Source: Bacteroidetes bacterium UBA1935 (GTDB lineage: Bacteria; Bacteroidota; Bacteroidia; Chitinophagales; Chitinophagaceae). From it: 64,000 nt of DNA. The notes beneath the pieces were generated by a model. That model was not told the origin of the DNA, did no database searches, and saw only the letters and a program-made list of their open reading frames with translations. Shown one piece after another: positions 9,364 to 18,900 of this stretch (within the stretch, counting starts at the first letter, position 1; every line of letters begins with the position of its first letter). A program made the position numbers and the translations under genes. Location of the stretch: the NCBI GenBank assembly GCA_002337045.1, contig DDFF01000004.1, positions 46,614 to 110,613 of the forward strand, read 5' to 3'.

Positions 9364-9699
9364 ATGACAAAACAGCAGCCACTAAAGAAACAAATGATTA
9401 TTGTTACTGCTCCATGTTGGAAGTGCACAGAACCTTTTCATCTGGCGCTCATTTATGGAAACGTTGCAATAGATAGTGGGCAGGTATATGGGCCTGAAAA
9501 ATTTACCAATGAAGAGATAGCACTTGCTGAAATGCAGGGGGTGATAATAAGGATGCATAAATCCGCGACGAGGAAAGACGAGTACCTAGCAAACACCTGC
9601 CCTCATTGCAATGCATTTTTAGGACAGTTCTTTCATTTTGAATACTTCTGTGGTGCTATTCAATACGGTGATTATTCCTATAAAGAAATTGACCTTTAA
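9364..9699 (+). CDS. Zinc-ribbon-like hypothetical protein
   Basis: 111 residues. It contains two CxxC pairs, APCWKCTEPF near residue 19 and NTCPHCNAFLGQFF near residue 80, the spacing expected of a single zinc ribbon built around a small beta domain. It ends HFEYFCGAIQYGDYSYKEIDL. It lies 27 nt after the SRAP stop in the same direction and is probably co-transcribed with it. The family is not recognised; a nucleic-acid-binding or structural zinc role is possible but not shown. Confidence 0.65.
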   Translation: MTKQQPLKKQMIIVTAPCWKCTEPFHLALIYGNVAIDSGQVYGPEKFTNEEIALAEMQGVIIRMHKSATRKDEYLANTCPHCNAFLGQFFHFEYFCGAIQYGDYSYKEIDL

Positions 9700-9708
9700 G
9701 CGATTGGT

Positions 9709-9951
9709 TTAAGCGTAGTGGTTTTCTATAAACGCTGAAATCGCTTCGATGATTTCATACATAAAATACGGTGCTGCTCCCTGAATTTTGAAACCGGGGT
9801 TATCGTCATTCTCCCAAGCTAATAAAATGGGAGGTGTGTCCATACATGAAACATGATAGTTAATCTCTTCCAACACTTCATTATAGATGGGTGAAACATG
9901 CACTTTGTAATTAGTGCCTTCATAGGTAATAATGCCATCAAACGCTTCCAT
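9709..9951 (-). CDS. Hypothetical acidic small protein
   Basis: 80 residues, acidic, no family recognised. The sequence MEAFDGIITYEGTNYKVHVSP through FMYEIIEAISAFIENHYA suggests a small alpha/beta fold. It is convergent with the zinc-ribbon gene (10-nt gap) and divergent from imuA. Support is only an open frame with reasonable composition and compact spacing. Confidence 0.5.
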   Translation of the reverse strand: MEAFDGIITYEGTNYKVHVSPIYNEVLEEINYHVSCMDTPPILLAWENDDNPGFKIQGAAPYFMYEIIEAISAFIENHYA

Positions 9952-10028
9952 ATTTCTAATATATCATAAAAATATTTTTCAAGCCAGTCGAGCCTTTCAG
10001 CCTTCAAAATTGTCTAAAATTGAACAAG

Positions 10029-10080
10029 TGTACAAATTATAATATGTTAATGCGTACTTTTATTGCACGAATGTACAAAT
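10029..10080 (+). promoter_or_regulatory. Pair of TGTACAAAT repeats flanking the imuA promoter region
   Basis: Two identical 9-mers TGTACAAAT lie at 10029-10037 and 10072-10080, 43 bp apart (about four helical turns), just upstream of the imuA start at 10094. The same 9-mer, in both orientations, recurs in the region before the methylase at 15970. This fits an operator pair for a repressor, possibly damage-controlled; the cognate protein is unknown. Confidence 0.45.
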
Positions 10081-10093
10081 AAACAATAAGCCT

Positions 10094-10858
10094 ATGGAAC
10101 GTGCAATTGGTGGAATCGCGGCTATTAAAGGCCAGCCTGACAAAGAGGTACTTATTCAAAAGCTGCAAAATGAAGTCTATGCTTTGCAGCGAAATAAGAA
10201 AGTTCAATCAGTTATCACTGAAGTTGAGCTGGGTCCTATTATACATGCCTTTCCTAAGAATATTTTTCCGGTAGGTGCTATACATGAGTTTATAAGCTAT
10301 GAAGCAACACATGCTGCGGCAACGACAGGCTTTATGATGGGCTTATCGGCGCAGCTAATGCAAACGCAGGGAAACTGTCTTTGGGTCAGTACGAATCGAA
10401 TTTTGTTTCCGTCTGCGCTTAAACATTTTGGTATTAATGCGAGTAGGATCATTTTTATTGACCTCACTAAGCCGAAGGACGTTTTATGGGCTGTTGAAGA
10501 GGCGCTGAAGTGCTCATCTTTATCGTTGGTTATTGGTGAGGTGAGTGACATTAGTTTTAATGATTCACGACGGTTACAGCTTGCTGTTGAGCAAAGTAAT
10601 GTAACAGGCTTATTGCATCGATTTAATCCACGTATGCAAAATACACTTGCCAGTGTAGCCAAATGGAAAGTGATGCCGGTAGCCAGTAGTCTTGCTGAAG
10701 AGCTGCCGGGTGTTGGCTTCTCCCGTTGGCGGGTTGAGCTATTAAAGGTTAGGAACGGAAAGCCCGATGTGTGGGAGGTGGAGTGGTCTGAGAATAGTTA
10801 TCAATTTATTACTACTCAAACAATAGGGCAGCGTATTTCAAAGCGCAAAACTGCATGA
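10094..10858 (+). CDS. imuA: ImuA, RecA-like mutasome accessory protein
   Basis: 254 residues. It is recognised by position as the first gene of an imuA-imuB-dnaE2 cassette and by its weak RecA/SulA-like core: IHEFISYEATHAAATTGFMMGL where RecA would have a P-loop, NCLWVSTNR, RIIFIDLTKPKDVLWAVEEAL, and SLVIGEVSDISF at the Walker B position. The P-loop lacks the GK[ST] signature, as is usual for ImuA. The stop is followed after 1 nt by the imuB ATG. In the known pathway ImuA and ImuB recruit DnaE2 to damaged templates for error-prone synthesis. Confidence 0.85.
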   Translation: MERAIGGIAAIKGQPDKEVLIQKLQNEVYALQRNKKVQSVITEVELGPIIHAFPKNIFPVGAIHEFISYEATHAAATTGFMMGLSAQLMQTQGNCLWVSTNRILFPSALKHFGINASRIIFIDLTKPKDVLWAVEEALKCSSLSLVIGEVSDISFNDSRRLQLAVEQSNVTGLLHRFNPRMQNTLASVAKWKVMPVASSLAEELPGVGFSRWRVELLKVRNGKPDVWEVEWSENSYQFITTQTIGQRISKRKTA

Positions 10859-10859
10859 T

Positions 10860-12356
10860 ATGCAAAAACGTTTTGTGTCTATATGGTTCCGTCATCTTTT
10901 GACGGATTGGTTTACTCGTCGCAGGCCTGAACTGAGAGATGTTCCTTTTGTATTTGCTGCCCCTGAACGAGGCAGGATGATTATTAAAGCTGTTAATCCT
11001 GTTGCAGCAGCGAACGGCATACATATCGGAATGGTTGTGGCGGATAGCCGTGCAATCTTGCCAGAAGTGCAGGTGTTTAACAGTCAGCAAGGCAAGGATA
11101 TTACGCTGCTTTCTGCATTGGCCGAATGGTGTATACGTTATGCACCTATTGTAGCGATAGACCCACCTGATGGTTTAATATTAGATGTGAGCGGTTGTGC
11201 TCACTTGTGGGGAGGAGAGCGACCTTATCTCAGAGATATGGTAACAAGACTTTCAGCTTTTGGATATCAGGTAAGACCCGGTATGGCAGATACAGTAGGT
11301 TGTGCCTGGGCAATAGCCAGATTCGGGCGTTTGAAATTAATTGTAGATGCCGGTGGTCAAGTGGAAGCTTTGCAGCATTTGCCGCCTGTAGCACTGAGAT
11401 TGGAAAATGGAATTGCTGAAAAGCTTGAAAAGCTAGGGCTGACGGAAATTGGAAGCTTTATGAATATGCCAAGGGCTGCTTTGCGCAGGCGCTTCACAGA
11501 TAACTTACTGTTAAGGTTGGATCAGGCACTTGGACAGGGTATAGAATATGTGCAACCGATCAAGCCCGTTGAACCGTATCAGGAACGTTTACCAAGTCTT
11601 GAACCTATTAAGACAGCACCAGGTATAGAACATGCCTTACGAACGTTAATGGAAAAACTTTGCAAGCGATTGTCAACAGAAGAAAAAGGTTTGCGTAAGG
11701 CAGTTTTTAAATGCTACCGTATTGATGGTAATATTCAAGCTATTGATATTGGTACTGCGCGTCCATCAAGAAACGTAGTGCATTTACTAAAGCTGTTTGA
11801 AATCAAAATATGCCAGATCAAGCCGGCACTAGGCATTGAGCTGTTCGTATTAGAAGCACCTGTTGTGGAGATACTCTCCAGTAGCCAGGATGCTATATGG
11901 AATTTTAGTTACAACCGGGAAATGGAAATTGCGGAATTGCTTGACCGTATTGCTGTCAAAGTAGGTATGAATACGATACACCGTTATTTGCCGGATGAAC
12001 ATCATTGGCCGGAGCGGTCGTATAAATTAGCAACCTCCTTGCAGGAAGAAGCTTCGACAACATGGCGAGATGATTTACCCAGACCTGTTCATTTACTCCC
12101 AAACCCCGAATTGATTGAAGTGACTGTTGCCATGCCTGATTATCCGCCAATGCTGTTTAAGTACAAAGGAAATCTGCATCGGGTTCAAAAAGCGGATGGT
12201 CCTGAACGTATTGAACAAGAGTGGTGGATTGAGCAAGGGCTATACCGAGACTACTATTGCATTGAAGACGATAAAGGGGAGCGTTATTGGATATTCCGTT
12301 TAGGGCATTATCAGCATGCTGAACCGAAATGGTTTATTCACGGCTTTTTTGCCTAA
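10860..12356 (+). CDS. imuB: ImuB, catalytically degenerate Y-family polymerase
   Basis: 498 residues. The N-terminus aligns with Y-family polymerases (QKRFVSIWFRHLL at the first catalytic strand; DGLILDVSGCAHLWGGE at the second), but the metal-binding Asp of the first strand is replaced (SIWF instead of the usual HVDMD), and the second site has no DE pair. That is the ImuB signature, a non-catalytic scaffold that binds the beta clamp and DnaE2. A helix-hairpin-helix region (LEKLGLTEIGSFMNMPRAALRRRF) and a little-finger-like domain follow. It lies 1 nt after imuA and 11 nt before dnaE2, so it is in one operon. Confidence 0.88.
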   Translation: MQKRFVSIWFRHLLTDWFTRRRPELRDVPFVFAAPERGRMIIKAVNPVAAANGIHIGMVVADSRAILPEVQVFNSQQGKDITLLSALAEWCIRYAPIVAIDPPDGLILDVSGCAHLWGGERPYLRDMVTRLSAFGYQVRPGMADTVGCAWAIARFGRLKLIVDAGGQVEALQHLPPVALRLENGIAEKLEKLGLTEIGSFMNMPRAALRRRFTDNLLLRLDQALGQGIEYVQPIKPVEPYQERLPSLEPIKTAPGIEHALRTLMEKLCKRLSTEEKGLRKAVFKCYRIDGNIQAIDIGTARPSRNVVHLLKLFEIKICQIKPALGIELFVLEAPVVEILSSSQDAIWNFSYNREMEIAELLDRIAVKVGMNTIHRYLPDEHHWPERSYKLATSLQEEASTTWRDDLPRPVHLLPNPELIEVTVAMPDYPPMLFKYKGNLHRVQKADGPERIEQEWWIEQGLYRDYYCIEDDKGERYWIFRLGHYQHAEPKWFIHGFFA

Positions 12357-12367
12357 TCAAAACAGTG

Positions 12368-15300
12368 ATGGAGTATACAGAATTACAAGTAACTACTAAT
12401 TTCAGTTTTCTACGAGGAGCTTCACACCCGGAGGAACTTGTGCAGCAGGCTGCAGTACTCGGTTATGATTGCATCGCGATCACTGACCATAATACGCTTG
12501 CAGGGGTAGTAAGGGCGCATACAGCAGCAAAGAAAATCGGTATACGCATTATACCAGGTTGTCACCTTGATTTAAAAGATGGTCCTAGCCTGATCGCTTA
12601 TCCAACAAATAAAGAAGCCTATTCCAGACTTTCCGGATTGCTTTCGATAGGCAACTTACGCACTGAGAAAGGTAAATGTGAGTTATATAGCTCGGATGTA
12701 TACGAGTATCAGGAAGGCATTAAGTTTATCGTTGTTGCACCTAAATCATTAAATAATGATTTTGCATTTGATGTTGATTTTATCAGTGCGGTTCAAGCGT
12801 ACAGAGAACAATTTGGTAAGCATGTATACTTGGGAGTGTCACGTACCTACCAGGCAAATGACAATAAACGCTTGCATAGGTTGTCGCAACTTGCAATAGC
12901 ATGTGATATGCCTATGGTTGCAGTTAATGATGTACATTATCATATAGCGGAGCGACGTGAGTTACAAGATGTGATGACCTGTACCAGAGAGAAGTGTACT
13001 ATTTATAACGCAGGTTATCGCTTGGATCAGAATGCGGAACGGTATTTAAAGCCTGCGAAAGAAATGATAAGACTGTTCGCTCAATATCCTGATGCAATAA
13101 AGCGTACACAAGAGATAGCAGATGCTTGCAGGTTTTCACTCAGTGAGTTGAAATATGTTTACCCAGAAGAGATTACAAATGGTAGACCACCATTTGAAGA
13201 GCTGGAAGAACTTACCTGGCAGGGGGCAAGAGATTTTTATGGGGAGCCATTACCCGAGAAAGTCATTACCAATATCAACCATGAACTAGCTTTTATCAAG
13301 GAAATGGAATACGCTCCTTATTTTCTGACGGTGTATGATATAGTTCGTTTTGCAAGAAGTAGAAACATACTTTGTCAGGGTAGAGGGTCGGCAGCTAATT
13401 CAACGATCTGTTTTGTGTTGGGTATTACTTCAGTTGACCCGACCAAGTTTGATTTGCTGTTTGAGCGTTTTATATCGTCTGCTCGTAATGAACCGCCTGA
13501 TATAGATGTGGATTTTGAACACGAACGTAGAGAGGAAGTTATTCAATATATCTACCAGAAATACGGGCGAGACCGTGCCGGGATTGTAGCTACCGTTACC
13601 CAATTGCATCAAAAGGGTGCAATAAGAGATGTGGCAAAGGCAATGGGATTGTCTATCGATGCCATCAATCGACTGTCAAAATCAATTTGGGAGTTTAAGG
13701 ATGAATGGTTTGAAGGGAAACGTATCTCCAGTGAAGGATTTAATCCTGATGATCCTCACCTGCGAAAGGTACTGGAGCTGACGCGACAATTTATGGGTTT
13801 TCCCAGGCAGCTAGGACAACATACTGGGGGCTTTGTTATTACCCAAGACAAGCTAACGAATTTATGTCCTATCCTCAACGCACGGATGGAGAACCGCACT
13901 AATATCGAATGGAATAAAGATGATATTGATGCGTTAGGTTTTTTGAAAATTGATGTCTTGGCTTTAGGGATGCTCACATGCATACGCAAAGCTTTCGACC
14001 TTGCAAAGTTGCATTACGGGCTTGATCTGACTTTAGCCAATATTCCGCAGGATGATCCCGCCGTCTATGAAATGGTAGGCCACGCAGATACCATTGGGGT
14101 GTTTCAGATTGAGAGTCGTGCGCAACAATCCATGTTACCACGTCTGAAACCTAAAACCTTTTATGATTTGGTAATAGAAGTTGCTATAGTCCGTCCCGGC
14201 CCGATACAAGGTGATATGGTGCATCCTTACTTGCGCAGGCGTAATGGGGAAGAACCGGTAACCTATCCATCCAAAGACCTTGAAGCGATTTTGGGGAGAA
14301 CATTGGGTGTACCGTTGTTTCAGGAGCAGGTGATGAAAATCGCCATTGTTGCGGCAGGCTTTACGCCTGCAGAGGCTGATGAGCTGAGACGCAGCATAGC
14401 AACTTTCAAGATGAAAGGAACGGTTAATCAGTTTGAAAGAAGGTTGATAGAAGGAATGCTGGAGCGAGGTTATACACTAGACTTTGCTACCCGCATTATG
14501 AGACAGCTTGAGGGCTTTGGCGCATATGGTTTCCCGGAAAGTCATGCAGCTAGTTTTGCGCTATTGGTGTACGTGTCTTGTTGGATTAAATGCTACTACC
14601 CGGATGTATTTTGTGCGGCATTGCTGAATAGTCAACCTATGGGATTTTACCAACCGGCGCAGTTGGTTAGTGATGCCAAAAAGCATGGCGTAGAAATGAG
14701 GCCGATAGATATTAATCATTCGTTTTGGGATAATACGTTAGAAGAACAAGTGGGTAATTATAAAGCTATGAGGCTTGGGTTTAGGCAAGTTAAAGGCCTG
14801 AAAGAGGAAGATATATCGCTTCTTGTTTCAGGCAGGTTAACGCTATATACAAGTATTACCGCGTTGGTAGATGTCGGTGTATCACTAGCAGCAATAGAAA
14901 GGCTGGCTGACGCGGATGCTTTCCGTTCTATTGGACTAGACAGAAGAAAAGCCTTATTTGAGGTTTATGCACTTAGAGACAGACCTGAAGGTATATATAC
15001 TGGGCAAAGTGCAGCAGACCTTTCAGAGCAGGAAATATCACTCCCTACAATGGCTTTGTCAGAGCATGTCGTACATGATTATGGTAGTACATCCTTATCG
15101 CTAAAAGCCCATCCTGTTAGTTTTGTACGAGAGAAGCTGACATCGTTAAATATTCTGACTACCAAGCGCTTGAATGAATGTCAAAATGGACAAAGTGTTA
15201 AAGTGGCTGGTGTTGTACTTGTCAGGCAGCGTCCCGGTACAGCAGCAGGTGTATGCTTTATTACGATTGAGGATGAAACAGGGTTCGCTAATTTGGTGAT

Positions 15301-15592
15301 CTGGGCAAGCCTATTTGAAACATACCGCAAAGAGATATTACGTGCTACGTTCTTGATGGTGGAGGGTAAGCTACAACGAGAGGGAGAAGTGACGCATGTT
15401 ATAGTAAGCAAGTGTTATGATATGTCAAAGATGCTAAAGCAGCTTGGGAAGACAGAGGAAAGTAGTAGAAAGTTGCAGACATTATCCTCTGCGGACAATA
15501 AGGATGGAACGTTTCGTGATGAGTGGAAGTCAGGGCAATCAAAACCGGTGTATCAAGGAGAGATATTCGGTCATGGTAGAAACTTTAAATAA
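12368..15592 (+). CDS. dnaE2: Error-prone DNA polymerase III alpha subunit DnaE2 (ImuC)
   Basis: 1074 residues from the ATG at 12368 (MEYTELQV); an in-frame ATG at 12329 would overlap imuB by 28 nt and adds nothing conserved. The N-terminal PHP domain begins FLRGASHPEELV with CIAITDHNTLAG. The C-family palm has CQGRGSAANSTICFVLGI and the catalytic acidic cluster PPDIDVDFEHERRE. The finger/tau region contains GAYGFPESHAASFALLVY. An OB-fold closes the protein (VKVAGVVLVRQRPGTAAG, FITIEDETGFANLVIW). The length matches DnaE2 (about 1050-1080). It performs translesion synthesis with ImuA and ImuB, causing damage-induced mutagenesis. Confidence 0.95.
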   Translation: MEYTELQVTTNFSFLRGASHPEELVQQAAVLGYDCIAITDHNTLAGVVRAHTAAKKIGIRIIPGCHLDLKDGPSLIAYPTNKEAYSRLSGLLSIGNLRTEKGKCELYSSDVYEYQEGIKFIVVAPKSLNNDFAFDVDFISAVQAYREQFGKHVYLGVSRTYQANDNKRLHRLSQLAIACDMPMVAVNDVHYHIAERRELQDVMTCTREKCTIYNAGYRLDQNAERYLKPAKEMIRLFAQYPDAIKRTQEIADACRFSLSELKYVYPEEITNGRPPFEELEELTWQGARDFYGEPLPEKVITNINHELAFIKEMEYAPYFLTVYDIVRFARSRNILCQGRGSAANSTICFVLGITSVDPTKFDLLFERFISSARNEPPDIDVDFEHERREEVIQYIYQKYGRDRAGIVATVTQLHQKGAIRDVAKAMGLSIDAINRLSKSIWEFKDEWFEGKRISSEGFNPDDPHLRKVLELTRQFMGFPRQLGQHTGGFVITQDKLTNLCPILNARMENRTNIEWNKDDIDALGFLKIDVLALGMLTCIRKAFDLAKLHYGLDLTLANIPQDDPAVYEMVGHADTIGVFQIESRAQQSMLPRLKPKTFYDLVIEVAIVRPGPIQGDMVHPYLRRRNGEEPVTYPSKDLEAILGRTLGVPLFQEQVMKIAIVAAGFTPAEADELRRSIATFKMKGTVNQFERRLIEGMLERGYTLDFATRIMRQLEGFGAYGFPESHAASFALLVYVSCWIKCYYPDVFCAALLNSQPMGFYQPAQLVSDAKKHGVEMRPIDINHSFWDNTLEEQVGNYKAMRLGFRQVKGLKEEDISLLVSGRLTLYTSITALVDVGVSLAAIERLADADAFRSIGLDRRKALFEVYALRDRPEGIYTGQSAADLSEQEISLPTMALSEHVVHDYGSTSLSLKAHPVSFVREKLTSLNILTTKRLNECQNGQSVKVAGVVLVRQRPGTAAGVCFITIEDETGFANLVIWASLFETYRKEILRATFLMVEGKLQREGEVTHVIVSKCYDMSKMLKQLGKTEESSRKLQTLSSADNKDGTFRDEWKSGQSKPVYQGEIFGHGRNFK

Positions 15593-15607
15593 AGTAAACC
15601 CATCATC

Positions 15608-15718
15608 ATGAAATCCAATAAAATAGATACTTTCGTAGCCATGACAATTAAGGGGTTGTCTCAATCAAAAAGAAATGATAATACGGGGAAGCACATTAAC
15701 CTTTTGCATAAGAATTAG
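15608..15718 (+). CDS. Possible 36-residue ORF after dnaE2
   Basis: A short open frame starts with ATG 15 nt after the dnaE2 stop and ends at TAG 15716-15718. The peptide (MKSNKIDTFVAM and so on) is basic and unrecognised. Position suggests it could be translated as the operon's last gene, but length and lack of any motif make chance equally plausible. Confidence 0.2.
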   Translation: MKSNKIDTFVAMTIKGLSQSKRNDNTGKHINLLHKN

Positions 15719-15969
15719 AATGGGAAGTGGAGATACATGTGACGATTAGGCTCGATAGCATTGTTGAATGCTCTCCAACTGGCCGCAATTTTGAGGGTAA
15801 TTAAGGTACTTCTAAAATTAAATCAGATAGACAGCTTGAGTGTGTACAAATATCTTGTACATTTGTACAAAATGTCATTTACTATTGTATTTACTAGTAA
15901 AATCCACAGTTTGTGGGTTATTGATTTAGAATACTAAAGTCTTTCAAACTAAATTTGACACACAAGGCA
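15719..15969. other. Intergenic region before methylase, no further gene seen
   Basis: The stretch between the possible small ORF and the methylase is AT-rich and stop-dense. The only structure seen is the cluster of TGTACA palindromes described separately. Confidence 0.6.
15843..15871. promoter_or_regulatory. Cluster of three TGTACA palindromes upstream of the methylase
   Basis: TGTACA cores lie at 15843-15848, 15856-15861 and 15864-15869. The last sits in a perfect 10-bp palindrome TTTGTACAAA (15862-15871), and the first is in TGTACAAAT, the 9-mer also seen twice before imuA. The cluster is about 100-125 bp before the methylase ATG (15970). It looks like an operator for a dimeric regulator. 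Confidence 0.5.
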
Positions 15970-18900
15970 ATGGCTTCAAAACATATCTATGCAAATCTCG
16001 GTTATACTAGCTTGAAAAAGGCTAGCGACCCCTCTTTGCATGATGTTGTTGATTTTCAACGCCTTAAAGTTGATAGAGTTTACTATTCAGGCCAGTATCC
16101 TGCCATTTTTTTCAAAGAAGTTGTAAGCTTCGACGCTGATACGTTAAAAGAAATTGCCAGAATTCAACATCTCGTTTGGAATTATAGAAAGGTAATGTTT
16201 CTATTTGTGTCCTCAAACACTGAGGTGAGGATATATAATTGCACCTTAAAGCCTTTCAACTATGATAATCCCAATATTGATATAACTATAGAGCTTGAAA
16301 AGTACGAGCTGATACGAGAGGGTGTAACCGCATTAAAAACTATCACTGAAATATTTTCTCAAACGGCAGTAGATAGTGGTACATTATGGAATACAGATAA
16401 TGACCTGAAAAATAAGATTAGCCTGCAAAACAGGATTGATAAATTCCTTGTATCCTCCCTGCTAAACGCAGCCAAAAAACTTAAAGCGAACGGTCTTTCC
16501 GACGAAGTAATACATAGCCTGTTAATGCGTTCAATCTTCATCATGTATCTTGAAGATAAAGGCGCAGCTGGAGAAACAAACCTTTATTCAAAAATTGATA
16601 AAAATGCGAATTGTTACTTTGACATTTTAGAAAGTGTTGACGCTACATATCGGTTGTTTGACAAACTGGAAGTTCATTTTAATGGTAACGTTTTTCCAAT
16701 AATTGAAAATGAGAAAGAATTAATTTCGGATAGCGATCTTAAGATTATTAAGAATTGTCTTTTTGATGGTGACCTATCTGGTAATGCAAAGCTATTTAAC
16801 TGGCGTCTCTTTCGTTTTGATATCATTCAAATTGAACTATTGAGCGAAATTTACGAACACTTTCTAGAAGAATTCAGGACAGATAAAAAAGAAGAAGCAG
16901 GACAATATTACACTCCACCGTCATTGGTTGAACTGGTATTAAATGAGAAATTGCCAACTACAAAAGCAGATACCAATTGGCATGTCAAGATCCTTGATCC
17001 AGCCTGCGGGTCGGGAATTTTCCTGGTTGAAGGCTATAAACGGCTAATCCAGCGATGGAAAAATGCTAATCCCGGAAAGTTGATAGAGTTCTCTGACTTA
17101 AAAGATATTTTGGTAGAGAATATCTATGGTATAGAATACGACAAGCTTGCCATTAGGGTAACTACATTTAGCTTGTACCTAGCGATGGTTGAGCAGCTTA
17201 ATCCCTCAACTCTCTGGATAGACAATAGTCGTAAATTTCCTTATTTAATCAGTGATAAAAGTGACGGTACTTTAAAAAAACAAGGCTCAAATTTACTTCG
17301 AGCTGATACCGTAGCCGAAATAGACAATGGAGATGTACCTGAGATGCAATTGGTTGTGGGGAACCCTCCATTTGGTTCGAAAACAAGTAAGCATAAGCCG
17401 ACAAAAGACTTTTGCTCGAAGCATGGCTTTGGACAAGATTTAGTAATACCTTTTTTATATAAGGCTGCTGATTTTGCGCCAAGCGGATCGGTCGCCCTTA
17501 TATTTAACACGAAAGTTCTTACTAATACCGAAGGACCTTTTCAGAATTTCAGGAGGTGGTTATTTAACGACGTGTATGTCGAAAAGGTATATAACCTGTC
17601 AATCTTCAGGAAGGCTCTAAAATCTTTTGGCGGTCAATTGTTTTCATCTGCGGTCGGGCCTGTGAGCATTGCCTTTTATCAAAAGAATAAGCCAGCTAAG
17701 ATTAAAAATACCATCGAATATTGGGCTCCTAAGACATACGTAAAAAATACGCTTGTAGAGGGAGTGATAATTGATAACTCCGATATAAAATTTTTACCTA
17801 GGATTGAATGCGAAAAGCCGGACACTAAAATCTGGAAGATTGCTATGTGGGGAAGTCTTGAGGACTATGCCTTTGTATCCGAATTGCTGCAGCGGAACAA
17901 TCTGGGAAAATTTATTGACGAGAACAAACTTGAAAAAGGGTTAGGGTTACAGTTCTTGGATAATTCGACCAAAAATCCTCTCCCAGACAAGGATATAGCT
18001 AAGCTCCCGTATGTTCATCCAGAAGCTATTTCACGCTTTTTTACTCATTCTGATCACTTTTCAAAGCCCGTCACTGGGTTGACTGAAAAGTCAAAAATTA
18101 TATATCGAAAACACTACAAGCTAGCTAACAATGCACCTGTGAAATCGATAGATGTTTTTCGCAGGCTTGGAACGAAAGAGGCGTATGTAGGTCCTCATAT
18201 TCTTGTAAAAGAGGGTCTCAGCAATAAAAAATTGTGCGCATCTTTCGTACCACAAGACAGTACTTTTAATAGTAAAGTCTTAGGTATCTCAGGAAAGAAT
18301 AAGCAGCTCTTGAAAGCTATTACAGCATTCATTAATTCTGACTTGGCTACTTATGTACTTTTTCTTATATCTGCATCAATCGGAATTGAAAGGGAAGAAA
18401 TTAAACCGAACGAAATTTATCAGATTCCTTTTGACCTCGATGCAGAAGATATTAAAGTCTTAGCCGGATATGTAGACGACATAATAAAGCGTGTTAATTC
18501 TAACCATCCTCTGTTTGCAGATGTTTCGGATATTGAAGCTCTGATAAACGAAAAAATATTCGATATTTTTAAAATAGCTAAAACACAACAGTATCTGATT
18601 GATGATTTTCTTACGTTTAATGCCGATTTGATTTTTAGCGGACATAAGTCAAGTGCACTTAAGCCAATTACTTCGGATGAATGTCATAACTACTCAAGTG
18701 TATTGACGAAAGAGTTACAGAAGTTTCTTGGTTCATCAGAGAGGGTTAGCACAATCGGTTATTACGTTTTCGCTAAGCAACCCCTAAGCTTGGTGAAAAT
18801 CACCTTTGGCGCTGGGAAAGAAGTTAAGGTAGTTAAGGCTAACGAAGAATTTGAAACTCACCTTAGCACTATCAATAGATATCTCCTTAAGAAAGAAGGT

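Noticed and set aside
12329..12367. Upstream in-frame ATG for dnaE2
   Set aside because: It overlaps imuB, and the family N-terminus begins at MEYTELQV (12368).
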